From Rhodovulum steppense (GTDB lineage Bacteria; Pseudomonadota; Alphaproteobacteria; Rhodobacterales; Rhodobacteraceae), in contig NZ_SLVM01000013.1 in assembly GCF_004339675.1 (NCBI RefSeq), positions 1-64,000 on the forward strand: a stretch of DNA of 64,000 nt, read 5' to 3'. A program made the translations under genes and the position numbers. Under the pieces are notes generated by a model. It searched no databases. It saw nothing but the letters and a program-made list of their open reading frames with translations, and was not told where the DNA came from. Shown here in pieces: positions 27,491 to 36,800 of this stretch (the stretch's first letter is position 1; the number at the start of each line of letters is the position of its first letter).

Positions 27491-28948
27491 CTAGCCCCCC
27501 ATCCGGGATTCAAGCCGCTCGACCACCCGGACGGGCACAAGGTCCTGTTCAAGCTGGGCGCGCACCCGGGCCTTGGCCTCGTTGGGCATCATCGGGTTGG
27601 ACTCGACAAAAGCGATCAGCGCGGCGCGGCGTTCGGGCGACAGCTCGACCGTTTCGGGGATGTCCCCGGCAGCCTCGGCACCGGGGCGCAGCGGGCGCAC
27701 CCGGATCCCCGCGCCCAGAAGCGGCGTGCGCTCGGCCACGACCTCGCGCCCGGCAAGACCCGCGGCGCGCACGATCACGTCGTCGCCCTGACGGCGCAGC
27801 AACTCGACCTGAACGGCCTCCAGCCGGTCATCCTCGTCCAGAACCAGCACCTGCGACGCCGCATCCAGCGCGGTCGCAGGCAGGCGCGCGACGCGGTCAA
27901 GCGGCGGTTCCTCAAGACGCACGGTGACGAAATCGCCCGGCCGCAAGCCCGGCGCGTTGTCGAGCCGTGCAAACAGCAGCCGCCCGGCCTGACCCTGCGC
28001 AACCGCGCCGCTTTCGCGGATCAGTTGGCCCGCCGCGGTCAGATCGGCGCCGAACACGTCCAGCACCGCGGTCACCGGGGCGGGGCGCAGCGCGCCCTTG
28101 TCGTCCAGCAGTCGGGTGTATTGCGCGGTCGAGACGCGGAACGCGACCTCGAGCGCGGAGGGGTCGATCAGTTGCGCCACCCGTTCGTTCGGCGCAACCA
28201 GCCCGCCCTCGACCAGCGACACCTCGGCCAGCGTCCCCGAGAAGGCGGCGTAAAGCTCGGTATCGGCCAGCGCGCGCTCGGCCTCGGCCAGCCGGATGCG
28301 CGCCCGGGCCAGCGCGTTATGCGCGGTTTCCACCGCGGCCTCGGCCTGCGCCTCGGCCTGGCGGCGGGCGACCACGGCCTGCGCGGCGGCAGAGGCGGCC
28401 AGCGCGGTATCCTCGACGGCGGCATCGGTGCCCACGCCGCGGGCGCGCAGATCCTGTTGCCGGGCCAGCGCCTGCGCGCGCAGCCGCGCCTGATCCTCGG
28501 TCGCGGCCAGTTCCTCGCGCGCAAGGACCAGCTTGCGTTCGGCATCGCGCAGATCTGCCTCGGCCCCGGTCAGATCGGTCTGCGCCACATCGCGCGCCCA
28601 TTGCGCGTTCGAGGGGTCCACCCGCAGGATCAGTTCGCCCGCCTTGACGCGGCCGCCTTCCTCGAACGCGGGATGCAGATCCACCACCCGGCCGCCCGCC
28701 TCGGCGCGCAGATCAAGCGTGCGGCGCGCGCGCACCTCGCCAAAGGCGGTCAGCACCGGCGATATGGTCTCGGGCGTGACGGTCACGACATTCGCCGCAA
28801 AGACACGTTCGCGGGCGGGGCGCTGGGCGGGCTGATCGGCAAGACGGGCCTGAATGGCCGAACTGACCATATGCCCGGCCCAGGCCAGCAACCCGAAGGT
28901 CAGGGCGACAAGGAACAGCCCGACAAGGCTGCGGCGGAGAAATCTCAT
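27491..28948 (-). CDS. RND efflux periplasmic adaptor (membrane fusion protein)
   Basis: This 485-residue protein has an N-terminal membrane anchor (about 10-28), a HlyD-like lipoyl segment (AGGRVVDLHPAFEEGGRVKAGELILRVD-type, about 85-115), a long alpha-helical hairpin rich in Ala/Glu/Arg (about 120-225) and a beta-barrel plus C-terminal region. It bridges the RND pump and an outer-membrane channel. It is immediately upstream of the permease on the same strand. Confidence 0.92.
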   Translation of the reverse strand: MRFLRRSLVGLFLVALTFGLLAWAGHMVSSAIQARLADQPAQRPARERVFAANVVTVTPETISPVLTAFGEVRARRTLDLRAEAGGRVVDLHPAFEEGGRVKAGELILRVDPSNAQWARDVAQTDLTGAEADLRDAERKLVLAREELAATEDQARLRAQALARQQDLRARGVGTDAAVEDTALAASAAAQAVVARRQAEAQAEAAVETAHNALARARIRLAEAERALADTELYAAFSGTLAEVSLVEGGLVAPNERVAQLIDPSALEVAFRVSTAQYTRLLDDKGALRPAPVTAVLDVFGADLTAAGQLIRESGAVAQGQAGRLLFARLDNAPGLRPGDFVTVRLEEPPLDRVARLPATALDAASQVLVLDEDDRLEAVQVELLRRQGDDVIVRAAGLAGREVVAERTPLLGAGIRVRPLRPGAEAAGDIPETVELSPERRAALIAFVESNPMMPNEAKARVRAQLEQDLVPVRVVERLESRMGG

Positions 28949-29048
28949 CTGCCAATGTCCTTTCCCGGCCGGTCAACCCGCGCCCGTGCCACAGCAATAG
29001 CGCCTGCCGGACCCGGCACCCAACACATATGCGTTACGCGCGATGTAT

Positions 29049-29591
29049 CTATTTCCGTCGCCGGTGTTCGTCGAGCCGGGGAAAAATCTCGACGAAATTG
29101 CAGGGCCGGTGGCGATAATCGAACTGGTGAACAAGGATCTCGTCCCAGGCGTCCTTGCAGGCGCCGGGGCTGCCGGGCAGCGCGAACAGATAGGTGCCGT
29201 TCGCCACACCGCCGGTCGCGCGGCTTTGAACCGCCGATGTGCCGATCTTCTGCATCGAAACGATGGTAAAGACGGTCGCGAAGGCCTCGATCTCCTTCTC
29301 GTAGATATCGCGATGCGCCTCGACCGTGACATCACGGCCGGTCAGCCCGGTGCCGCCGGTGGAAATCACGACGTCCACGCCCGGATCGGCGCACCAGTCG
29401 CGCAGTTGCGCGGCGATCTGGTCGCGTTCATCGGGCAGGATCGCGCGGGCGGCAAGGACATGGCCCGCGGCCTCGATCCGATCGACCAGCGTCTGGCCCG
29501 AGCGGTCTTCGGCAAGGGTGCGGGTGTCGGACACGGTCAGCACGGCAATGCGCACGGGGATGAAGTCCTTGGTCTCTGTGCCGTGGCTCAT
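29049..29591 (-). CDS. moaB: Molybdenum cofactor biosynthesis protein B
   Basis: This 180-residue protein belongs to the MogA/MoaB family that adenylylates molybdopterin before molybdenum insertion. VLTVSDTRT opens the fold and [13 protein letters not shown] is the signature loop; [12 protein letters not shown] follows near the C-terminus. The ATG at 29591 overlaps the upstream phosphoesterase stop by four bases. It is the last gene of a three-gene run with the phosphoesterase and the UDG. Confidence 0.93.
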   Translation of the reverse strand: MSHGTETKDFIPVRIAVLTVSDTRTLAEDRSGQTLVDRIEAAGHVLAARAILPDERDQIAAQLRDWCADPGVDVVISTGGTGLTGRDVTVEAHRDIYEKEIEAFATVFTIVSMQKIGTSAVQSRATGGVANGTYLFALPGSPGACKDAWDEILVHQFDYRHRPCNFVEIFPRLDEHRRRK

Positions 29592-30193
29592 GGCCGGGCT
29601 CCGATCTCGAACCAGTTGACCCTGGGGCCCAGATTGACCACGCGGGTCGCGCCGATCATGCCCTCGCGCCCCCAGCAATCGTGGATATGCCCGCAGACCG
29701 CAAGCTGTGGCTGCACCCGGGCGATGGCATCGCGGATCGCGGTCGAGCCGACCGAGAACCATCCCCCCGTGACATCGGCGATCCCCTTGGGCGGCGAGTG
29801 AAAGACCAGCACGTCGGCGGCAATGCAGGGCGCCAGCAGGTCTGCCGCCGCCTCCTCGGTCAGGTCGCAGGACCAGGCGCCGAAGGGCGTGACCGGCACG
29901 CCATAGCCCAGCCCGAACAGCCTCAGCCCGCCGATTTCGACCCCCTCGCCATGCAGCACATGCGCCCCGGCAGGCGCGGCCGCGCGCAGTTCGTCCAGGC
30001 TTTCGCAATTCCCGGGCACCATGACAAAGGGCACGGCGATCCCCTCGATCATTGCCATGGCCTGATCCAGACCTTCGCGGCGGTTGCAGAAATCGCCCGC
30101 GCCGATGACAAGATCGGCCTCGGCCGAGGCGGCGACCAGCGCATCGGCGGCGTCCTGCGAGATATGGAGGTCGGAAAAGGCCAGTATCTTCAT
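29588..30193 (-). CDS. Calcineurin-like metallophosphoesterase
   Basis: This 201-residue protein has the phosphoesterase metal motifs in order: FSDLHIS (about 5-11), GAGDFCN, PGNCES (GNHE equivalent), HSPPKG and GHIHDCWG. Both metal sites therefore look complete. The ATG at 30193 gives [10 protein letters not shown]; longer starts read through the UDG gene. It overlaps both neighbours by four bases, so translation is coupled. Substrate unknown. Confidence 0.85.
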   Translation of the reverse strand: MKILAFSDLHISQDAADALVAASAEADLVIGAGDFCNRREGLDQAMAMIEGIAVPFVMVPGNCESLDELRAAAPAGAHVLHGEGVEIGGLRLFGLGYGVPVTPFGAWSCDLTEEAAADLLAPCIAADVLVFHSPPKGIADVTGGWFSVGSTAIRDAIARVQPQLAVCGHIHDCWGREGMIGATRVVNLGPRVNWFEIGARP

Positions 30194-30978
30194 GCGGTCT
30201 CCCTCAGACGGGCCTGAAGCATCAGAAGGTCGTGCCAGGCTTCGCGTTTCGCAATCGGATTGCGCAGCAGAAAGGCCGGGTGGAACATCGGCAGCACCGG
30301 CCGGCCAAGCGCCTGCGCCCAATGCCCGCGCAACCGGGTGATGCCCTTGCGGCCCAGCAGCGCGCCGCAGGAATGGTTGCCCATCAGCACCAGCACCTGC
30401 GGGTCGATCAGCGCCACATGGCGTTCCAGAAAGGGCAGCATCATCGCCACCTCCTGCGGCTCGGGGTCGCGGTTCTGCGGCGGCCGCCAGGGCAGGACAT
30501 TGGTGATGTAAAGCGCGCGGGCGGGGTCGGGTGCGGCGCGATCAAGGCCGATGCTGGCGAACATCCGGTCCAGCAACTGCCCGGCCCGGCCGACAAAGGG
30601 CTTGCCCTGGATATCCTCGTCCCGGCCCGGCGCCTCGCCGATGACCATGACGCGGGCGGCCGGGTTGCCGTCGGAAAAGACCAGCGATTTCGCGCCCTTC
30701 TTCAACTCGCAATGCTCATAGGCGGCAAGGGCCGCGCGCAGCCCGTCACGGTCCGCGGCACCGGCGGCCGCCGCGCGGGCAACAAGGACCGGATCGGCCT
30801 CGGGCGCGGGCGCAAGCGGCATGGCGGGCCTGGAGGGCTGCGGCGCAACGGCCAAGGGCGCCACGGGCGCGGCCTCGTAGCGGTTGACCGGCGTCTCGCC
30901 GATCGCCTCGGTCGCGCCCAGTTCGATCTGCCATTCCAGCAGCGCCAGCGCGGTGTGGGGGTCGATCCCGGAATCCAT
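30190..30978 (-). CDS. Uracil-DNA glycosylase, family 4-like without Fe-S cysteines
   Basis: This 262-residue protein has UDG motif [10 protein letters not shown] (114-122) with [12 protein letters not shown], and motif II in FHPAFLL (His233). Family 4 enzymes bind a 4Fe-4S cluster with four cysteines; here only Cys90 and Cys204 occur in the whole protein. This resembles the cluster-less alphaproteobacterial UDG-like proteins that I recall from Bradyrhizobium. A Pro/Ala-rich N-terminal region (about 30-75) precedes the catalytic domain. Which damaged base is removed cannot be told from sequence. Confidence 0.85.
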   Translation of the reverse strand: MDSGIDPHTALALLEWQIELGATEAIGETPVNRYEAAPVAPLAVAPQPSRPAMPLAPAPEADPVLVARAAAAGAADRDGLRAALAAYEHCELKKGAKSLVFSDGNPAARVMVIGEAPGRDEDIQGKPFVGRAGQLLDRMFASIGLDRAAPDPARALYITNVLPWRPPQNRDPEPQEVAMMLPFLERHVALIDPQVLVLMGNHSCGALLGRKGITRLRGHWAQALGRPVLPMFHPAFLLRNPIAKREAWHDLLMLQARLRETA

Positions 30979-31081
30979 CGCGCAAGGCTAGGGCGCGGCC
31001 GGGGCGGCGGCAATGGCCATCGCGTCCCTTGCCGGGGACAGGCGCGCTTTCTATAAGCGGGGCGATCAGGTCGGAGGCCCC

Positions 31082-32038
31082 ATGACGTTCCGTTTCCGCC
31101 ACCTTCTGGGCATCGAGCCGCTGAAGGCAGACGATATCCGCACCATCCTGGATCTTGCCGATCAATATGTCGATCTCAGCCGGGGCGCGTCGAAACATTC
31201 CGACGTGCTGGCCGGGCTGACCCAGATCAACATGTTCTTCGAGGCATCGACCCGGACCCAGGCCAGTTTCGAGATCGCGGGCAAGCGGCTGGGCGCGGAT
31301 GTGATGAACATGTCGATGCAGGCGTCCAGCCTGAAGAAGGGCGAGACGCTGATCGACACCGCGCTGACGCTGAACGCGATGCATCCCGACCTGCTGGTGG
31401 TGCGCCATCCGCAATCGGGCGCGGTGGATCTGCTGGCGCAGAAGGTCAATTGCGCGGTGCTGAACGCGGGCGACGGGCGGCACGAACACCCGACCCAGGC
31501 GCTGCTGGACGCGCTGACGATCCGCCGCGCCAAGGGGCGGCTGCACCGGCTGACGGTGGCGATCTGCGGCGACATCGCGCATTCCCGCGTGGCGCGCTCG
31601 AACATCCTGCTTCTGGGGCGGATGGAAAACCGGGTGCGGCTGATCGGCCCCGCCACGCTGATCCCGGCCAAGGCGGCCGAATTCGGCGTCGAGGTCTACG
31701 AGGACATGCGCGAAGGGCTGGCCGGCGCCGATGTGGTGATGATGCTGCGGCTTCAGAAGGAACGGATGGATGGCGGATTCATCCCCAGCGAGCGCGAATA
31801 CTACCACCGTTTCGGGCTGGACGCCGAGAAGCTTGCGCATGCCAAGGAGGACGCCATCGTGATGCATCCGGGGCCGATGAACCGCGGGGTCGAGATCGAC
31901 GGCACGCTGGCCGACGACATCAACCGTAGCGTCATCCAGGAACAGGTCGAGATGGGCGTGGCGGTGCGCATGGCGGCGATGGACCTTCTGGCGCGCAACC
32001 TGCGGGCGGAACGGGCGGGTGGGGGTATCCATGTTTGA
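31082..32038 (+). CDS. pyrB: Aspartate carbamoyltransferase catalytic subunit
   Basis: This 318-residue enzyme joins carbamoyl phosphate and aspartate in pyrimidine synthesis. [12 protein letters not shown] carries the carbamoyl-phosphate STRT loop, and [10 protein letters not shown] and [12 protein letters not shown] are intact. The ATG at 31082 follows GTCGGAGG; the track's longer frame begins in the intergenic region. It overlaps the next gene by eight bases and heads a pyrB / PH-like protein / PyrC-like run, with plsY behind. Confidence 0.96.
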   Translation: MTFRFRHLLGIEPLKADDIRTILDLADQYVDLSRGASKHSDVLAGLTQINMFFEASTRTQASFEIAGKRLGADVMNMSMQASSLKKGETLIDTALTLNAMHPDLLVVRHPQSGAVDLLAQKVNCAVLNAGDGRHEHPTQALLDALTIRRAKGRLHRLTVAICGDIAHSRVARSNILLLGRMENRVRLIGPATLIPAKAAEFGVEVYEDMREGLAGADVVMMLRLQKERMDGGFIPSEREYYHRFGLDAEKLAHAKEDAIVMHPGPMNRGVEIDGTLADDINRSVIQEQVEMGVAVRMAAMDLLARNLRAERAGGGIHV

Positions 32039-32465
32039 TCCCACCCTGTCGGCCGATCTGGAGGACGGCGAAACCGTGCAGGCGCAGTTCCGCGCCGACC
32101 GGGGCACCTATATCAAGGCGCATGTGTTGCTCGCGGTGATCGCCGGTGTGGGGGCGAGCCTGGTGCTGGTGCTGCTGGGCAACCCTTATCCCTGGGTCGG
32201 GATCGTGGCCGCGCTTCTGGGGATCGGGGTGCGCGGGGCCTATCTGATGGGCGAGGAACTCAGGGCCACCTGGACGCTGACCGACCGCGCGCTGATGGGA
32301 CCGGGCGGACGGCGGGTCCTGTTCGAAAACATCGACAAGGCCCGCAAGCTGGGCGCCGCGGTGCAGATCATCACCCGCTCGGGCGACAAGCACCTGATCA
32401 AGTTCCTGGCCGAACCGGATGCGGTCGTGGCGCGGATACTGACAGCAAAGGGCGCGCGGCGATGA
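32031..32465 (+). CDS. Small membrane protein with PH-like domain
   Basis: This 144-residue protein has two hydrophobic segments (about 32-47 and 51-70) followed by a roughly 65-residue domain, [14 protein letters not shown] through the C-terminus, that looks like a bacterial PH (DUF304-like) fold. It overlaps pyrB by eight bases and the PyrC-like gene by four, so it is wedged into the pyrimidine operon. The function is unknown. Confidence 0.75.
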   Translation: MFDPTLSADLEDGETVQAQFRADRGTYIKAHVLLAVIAGVGASLVLVLLGNPYPWVGIVAALLGIGVRGAYLMGEELRATWTLTDRALMGPGGRRVLFENIDKARKLGAAVQIITRSGDKHLIKFLAEPDAVVARILTAKGARR

Positions 32466-33736
32466 GAACGCTTTTCACCAACGCCCGCCTGATCGACCCC
32501 GAGGCCGGGACAGACGCGCCCGGCTGGCTGCTGGTCGAGGGCGAGCGGATCGCGGCCACCGGAACGGGCGAGGCGCCGCCAGCCGACACCGTGATCGACT
32601 GCGACGGGAACTGCCTTGCCCCCGGGATCGTCGATATCGGCGTCAAGGTCTGCGAGCCGGGCGAGCGGCACAAGGAAAGTTTTGGCTCGGCCGGGGCGGC
32701 TGCGGCCGCGGGGGGCGTGACCACCATCGTCACCCGTCCCGACACGACCCCCGCCATCGACACGCCCGAGGTGCTGGAATTCGTCACCCGCCGCGCCCGC
32801 GACGCCTCGCCCGTGCGGATCAAGCCCATGGCCGCGCTGACCAAGGGGCGCGAGGGGCGCGAGATGGTCGAGATCGGGTTCCTGCTGGATGCGGGCGCGG
32901 TTGCCTTTACCGATGGCGACCGGGTGGTCGAGAACACCAAGGTCCTGTCCCGCGCGATGACCTATGCGCGCTCCCTGGGCGCGCTGGTGATCGCCCACCC
33001 GCAGGATCCGGGCCTGTCCGACGGGGCCTGCGGGACCTCGGGCAAGTTCGCCTCGCTGCGCGGTCTGCCGGCCGTCTCGCCCATGGCGGAACGCATGGCG
33101 CTGGACCGGGACCTTGCGCTGGTCGAGATGACGGGCGTGAAATACCACGCCGACCAGATCACCACCGCCCGCGCCCTGCCCGCGCTGGACCGCGCCAAGC
33201 AGAACGGCCGCGACGTGACCGCGGGCGTGTCGATCCACCACCTGACGCTGAACGAACTGGATGTCGGCGACTACCGCACATTCTTCAAGGTCAAGCCCCC
33301 GCTCCGGACCGAGACTGACCGCGTGGCGCTGGTCGAGGCGGTGGCCTCGGGCCTGATCGACGTGATTTCCTCGATGCACACGCCACAGGACGAGGAATCC
33401 AAGCGCCTGCCCTATGAGGCGGCAGCAAGCGGCGCGGTCGGGCTGGAAACGCTCCTGCCCGCAGCACTGCGGCTGTACCATGCGGGCGCGATCGACCTGC
33501 CGCGGCTCTGGCGGGCGCTGTCGCTGAACCCGTCGCGACGGCTGGGGCTTGCCACCGGGCGTCTGGCCCCGGGCGCACCGGCCGATCTGGTCTGGTTCGA
33601 CGCGGATGCGCCCTTCGTGCTGGACCGCTTCGCGCTGCGCTCGAAATCGAAGAACACCCCCTTCGACGGGGCGCGGATGCAGGGCCGGGTGCTGGGCACC
33701 TGGGTCGCGGGCGCGCGCGTCTTTGGAAAAGGCTGA
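32462..33736 (+). CDS. pyrC: Dihydroorotase-like protein, probably inactive (PyrC')
   Basis: This 424-residue amidohydrolase-fold protein is partnered with pyrB. In active type I dihydroorotases the first metal site is DxHxHxREPG; here the equivalent stretch is DIGVKVCEPG (58-67), so both histidines are Gly60 and Lys62. The catalytic Asp in the ATDHAPH segment is Met305 in ISSMHTPQ. A HH pair is kept at VSIHHLTL. This fits the non-catalytic PyrC' that stabilises aspartate carbamoyltransferase in pseudomonads. A second, active dihydroorotase should exist elsewhere. Confidence 0.88.
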   Translation: MRTLFTNARLIDPEAGTDAPGWLLVEGERIAATGTGEAPPADTVIDCDGNCLAPGIVDIGVKVCEPGERHKESFGSAGAAAAAGGVTTIVTRPDTTPAIDTPEVLEFVTRRARDASPVRIKPMAALTKGREGREMVEIGFLLDAGAVAFTDGDRVVENTKVLSRAMTYARSLGALVIAHPQDPGLSDGACGTSGKFASLRGLPAVSPMAERMALDRDLALVEMTGVKYHADQITTARALPALDRAKQNGRDVTAGVSIHHLTLNELDVGDYRTFFKVKPPLRTETDRVALVEAVASGLIDVISSMHTPQDEESKRLPYEAAASGAVGLETLLPAALRLYHAGAIDLPRLWRALSLNPSRRLGLATGRLAPGAPADLVWFDADAPFVLDRFALRSKSKNTPFDGARMQGRVLGTWVAGARVFGKG

Positions 33737-33742
33737 CCCCCC

Positions 33743-34351
33743 ATGCCCGTGATCGAAACCGCGCCCCTGACCCTCGGCCTCGTGGCGCTTCTGGCCTATC
33801 TGCTGGGGGCGGTGCCCTTCGGCATCGTCATGGCGCGGCTCTTCGGGCTTGGCGATCTGCGCAAGATCGGATCGGGCAATATCGGCGCAACCAACGTGCT
33901 GCGCACCGGCAACAAGCCTGCCGCCTTCCTGACACTGGTGCTGGACGCGGCCAAGGGCGGCATCGCGGTGCTGATCGCACGCGCCGCCGTGGGCGAGGAT
34001 GCGGCGCAACTGGCAGGCTTCGCGGCCTTCCTCGGCCATCTGTTCCCGGTCTATCTGGGATTCAGGGGCGGCAAGGGGGTCGCCACCTTCCTGGGCACCT
34101 TGCTGGCGCTGGCCTGGCCGGTGGGGCTGGCGGCCTGCGGCACCTGGCTCGCGGTCGCGGCGGCGCTGCGTTATTCCTCGCTCTCGGCGCTGGTCGCGGC
34201 GGTGCTGTCGCCGGTCTGGGCAATCGTTCTGGGACATGGCGAAATGGCGGTGTTGGCCGCCCTGCTGGCCGCGCTGATCCTGATCCGCCACGCGGCCAAT
34301 ATCCGCCGCCTGATCGCGGGGACCGAGCCGAAGATCGGCAGGAAGGGCTGA
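33743..34351 (+). CDS. plsY: Acyl-phosphate glycerol-3-phosphate acyltransferase
   Basis: This 202-residue integral membrane enzyme transfers an acyl group from acyl phosphate to glycerol-3-phosphate. The three cytoplasmic PlsY motifs are visible: [19 protein letters not shown] and a C-terminal [14 protein letters not shown]. About five hydrophobic segments. It lies six bases after the PyrC-like gene and is probably cotranscribed with it. Confidence 0.95.
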   Translation: MPVIETAPLTLGLVALLAYLLGAVPFGIVMARLFGLGDLRKIGSGNIGATNVLRTGNKPAAFLTLVLDAAKGGIAVLIARAAVGEDAAQLAGFAAFLGHLFPVYLGFRGGKGVATFLGTLLALAWPVGLAACGTWLAVAAALRYSSLSALVAAVLSPVWAIVLGHGEMAVLAALLAALILIRHAANIRRLIAGTEPKIGRKG

Positions 34352-34502
34352 GCGGCGAGGGTCGGGTTTCCCTTACCCTGCGGCATTTTCGCTTTGCCTG
34401 CAGCCAGGCTGGACCTATTGTAAATCCACACAAACTCGACATTTTTGGCAGGCGGCACCGCTCGGGTGAAGCTCGTCCCGGTCCTTCGCGGGAGGTCGGA
34501 TC

Positions 34503-34838
34503 ATGGACACTTTTTTCTGGCTGATACTGGCCACGGCCATGACGGTCACGGGCGACTATTTCATCAAGCTGGCATCGGACCACGAGGACGGGATGACCTC
34601 GACGATGTTCCTTGTCGGGGCGGTCTGCTACGGCCTTCCGGCGCTGGCGTGGTTCTTCCTGATGCAACAGCACTCGCTGGCGATGATCGGCGTGCTCTAT
34701 TCCACGGCGACACTGGTTCTTCTGGCGCTGCTGGGTATCGTGGTCTTCAAGGAGGCCGCCTCGTGGCGCGATGCGCTGGGCATCGGGCTGGCGCTTGCCG
34801 CCGTGCTTGTCATGCACGGCGGCGACAGGGGCGCCTGA
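34503..34838 (+). CDS. Small EamA-like membrane protein
   Basis: This 111-residue protein has four hydrophobic segments and resembles half of an EamA transporter or the four-helix SMR family. The C-terminal half, with AMIGVLYSTATLVLLALLG and ALGIGLALAAVLVM, is the clearest part. Such half-size proteins usually work as dimers. GGGAGGTCGG at 34490-34499 is its ribosome-binding site. Substrate unknown. It lies 151 bases after plsY. Confidence 0.8.
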   Translation: MDTFFWLILATAMTVTGDYFIKLASDHEDGMTSTMFLVGAVCYGLPALAWFFLMQQHSLAMIGVLYSTATLVLLALLGIVVFKEAASWRDALGIGLALAAVLVMHGGDRGA

Positions 34839-34847
34839 AGGCCGGGC

Positions 34848-36218
34848 TCAGTAACTGTATTCGGCGTAGATGCGGGAGAGATCCCCGTTCCAGTCGCCAT
34901 GGTAATGCTCCAGCAGCTCGTCGGCCGGGGCCTTGCCGGTCTCGACGCTGTCTTCGAGCGCGTGCAGGAAATGGCGTTCGTCCTGCACCATGCCGCCCAG
35001 CCCCGGCCGGGCGCGGGCCTTGAGGCCCGAGCGCGCGATCGCGACGACCTCGCCGGCAAGCGCCTGCATCTTGCGTCCGCCCACCTCGGCCTGAAGCCCG
35101 TGGACCGAGGCCGCGACCCGCCAGGCGTCGCGCGTTTCGGCATCCCAGTCCTTGACCAGATCCCAGGCCGCATCCAGCGCCGACTGGTCATAGGTCAGCC
35201 CGACCCACAGCGCGGGCAGCGCACAGAGCCGCCGCCACGGCCCCCCATCGGCGCCGCGCATCTCGATGAATTTCTTGACTCGGGCCTCGGGGAAGATGGT
35301 GGTCAGGTGATCGGCCCAGTCCGACAGGGTCGGCACCTCTCCGGGCAGCGCGGGCAGGCGACCGGCAAGGAAATCGCGGAAGGACTGGCCCAGCGCGTTG
35401 ATATATCTGCCGTCGCGATAGACGAAATACATCGGCACATCGAGCGCGTAATCCACCCAGCGCTCGAAGCCGAAGCCGTCCTCGAACACGAAGGGCAGCA
35501 TCCCCGTGCGCGCCGGATCCAGATCGCGCCAGACGCGCGCCCGCCACGACTTGTGGCCGTTGGGTTTGCCGTCGAGGAAGGGCGAATTGGCGAAAAGCGC
35601 GGTCGCGACGGGTTGCAGGGCCAGCGCCACGCGCAGTTTCCGCACCATGTCGGCCTCGGACGAGAAATCGAGATTCACCTGCACCGTGCAGGTGCGGTAC
35701 ATCATCGTCTTTCCCATTGTCCCGACCCGGTCCATGTAGTCGGTCATCAGCCGGTAGCGGCCCTTGGGCATAACCGGCATGTCGTCATGCGCCCAGACCG
35801 GCGCGGCGCCCAGCCCGATGAAGCCCACGCCGATCTCGTCGGCGACCGAGCGGACCTCGCGCAGGTGCTCGTTCACCTCGTCGCAGGTCTGGTGGATGGT
35901 TTCGAGCGGCGCGCCGGAAAGTTCCAGTTGCCCGCCCGGCTCCAGGCTGACATTGGCGCCGTCCTTTTCCAGCCCGATGATATGCTCGCCCTCGAAGATC
36001 GGCGCCCAGCCATAGCGCTGGCGCAAGCCCTGAAGCACGGCCAGCACCGACCGCTCGCCGGTATAGGGAATGGGCTTCAGCGTCGCCTTGTCATAGCCGA
36101 ATTTCTCGTGCTCGGTGCCGATGCGCCAGGCATCCTGGGGCTTGCAGCCGGCTTCGAGATACTCGGCCAGTTGCGCCACGGACTCGATCGGGCCGCCGCC
36201 GGTTTGTGGGATGGACAT
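34848..36218 (-). CDS. gshA: Glutamate--cysteine ligase (plant/alphaproteobacterial type)
   Basis: This 456-residue enzyme makes gamma-glutamylcysteine, the first step of glutathione synthesis. The type-2 GCS pattern GTEHEKFGY (about 38-46) and GGQLELSGAPLETIHQTCDE are family marks, as is the long C-terminal region. Glutathione is the substrate carrier for the formaldehyde pathway at 60.8-62.8 kb in the same window. It is convergent with the small EamA-like gene and is monocistronic. Confidence 0.94.
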   Translation of the reverse strand: MSIPQTGGGPIESVAQLAEYLEAGCKPQDAWRIGTEHEKFGYDKATLKPIPYTGERSVLAVLQGLRQRYGWAPIFEGEHIIGLEKDGANVSLEPGGQLELSGAPLETIHQTCDEVNEHLREVRSVADEIGVGFIGLGAAPVWAHDDMPVMPKGRYRLMTDYMDRVGTMGKTMMYRTCTVQVNLDFSSEADMVRKLRVALALQPVATALFANSPFLDGKPNGHKSWRARVWRDLDPARTGMLPFVFEDGFGFERWVDYALDVPMYFVYRDGRYINALGQSFRDFLAGRLPALPGEVPTLSDWADHLTTIFPEARVKKFIEMRGADGGPWRRLCALPALWVGLTYDQSALDAAWDLVKDWDAETRDAWRVAASVHGLQAEVGGRKMQALAGEVVAIARSGLKARARPGLGGMVQDERHFLHALEDSVETGKAPADELLEHYHGDWNGDLSRIYAEYSY

Positions 36219-36278
36219 GGGCGCTGGCCTCCGGGTTCGTTCGCGTCGTTCGGCCTGTCACCTGCGACGGGGGGCGGG

Positions 36279-36800
36279 TCAAGTCAAGGCCGGGTGACGC
36301 TCGCGCCGCCAGACCATGACCGGCCCCTGGTCCGGGGTCCGGTCGAGTGCCGCGACAATATGGCCGGGGCGGGCGCCCGGCAATGATACGAAAGCATCGA
36401 ACAGCGCATCGCCCCCCTGCGCCGCGGCGGGGATCGTCACGGTGGGAAAGCCGGATTGCGCAAGCCGCCAGAGCCGGGCGCCATCGGCGTCGAAGACCAG
36501 TTCCAGTTCGGTCAGTTCGCTCAGCGCCACGAAGCCGCCATTGCCGGGTGCCAGATAGGTGATCTGCCCCTCGTCCACCTGCACGATCCCCGGCGCGCCC
36601 CCGCCCGGGACAAAGCGCAGCCGCCGGATCGCGACATAGCCCAGCGCCAGCGACAAAAGCATCAGCGCCAGCCCGAGCCCCTGGAAGAACCAGCCACCGA
36701 AGGTGAAGACCCAGCCCCCCGCCAGCGCCATCCCGCCCGCGGCCAGCATCTCGCGCGAGCGATCGAGCAGCGCGCGAATCTCGGGGCGCAGGAAGCTCAC
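36279..36800 (-). CDS. Membrane protein, function unknown
   Basis: This 173-residue protein begins with GTG at 36798-36800, overlapping the rsmE stop (GTGA), giving VSFLRPEIRALLDRSREML. Two hydrophobic stretches lie at about 22-50, followed by a hydrophilic domain with YLAPGNGGFVALSELTEL and DRTPDQGPVMVWRR. I cannot name its family. The four-base overlap implies it is translated with rsmE. Longer ATG-started frames upstream run through rsmE in another frame. Confidence 0.7.
   Translation of the reverse strand: MSFLRPEIRALLDRSREMLAAGGMALAGGWVFTFGGWFFQGLGLALMLLSLALGYVAIRRLRFVPGGGAPGIVQVDEGQITYLAPGNGGFVALSELTELELVFDADGARLWRLAQSGFPTVTIPAAAQGGDALFDAFVSLPGARPGHIVAALDRTPDQGPVMVWRRERHPALT

Noticed and set aside
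25229-29269. 1346-residue open frame on the plus strand
   Set aside because: It is antisense to the RND permease and adaptor, whose motifs are clear. Long antisense frames are expected at this GC content, and its composition (Gln/Arg/His-rich, no motif) is that of a shadow.
32240-34291. 683-residue minus-strand frame across the PyrC-like gene and plsY
   Set aside because: Antisense to clear genes with overlapping starts and stops; no motif.
34352-34502. Possible small RNA or terminator after plsY
   Set aside because: Only 5-bp stems (for example GCCTG/CAGGC at 34396-34409) are seen, without a T-run.
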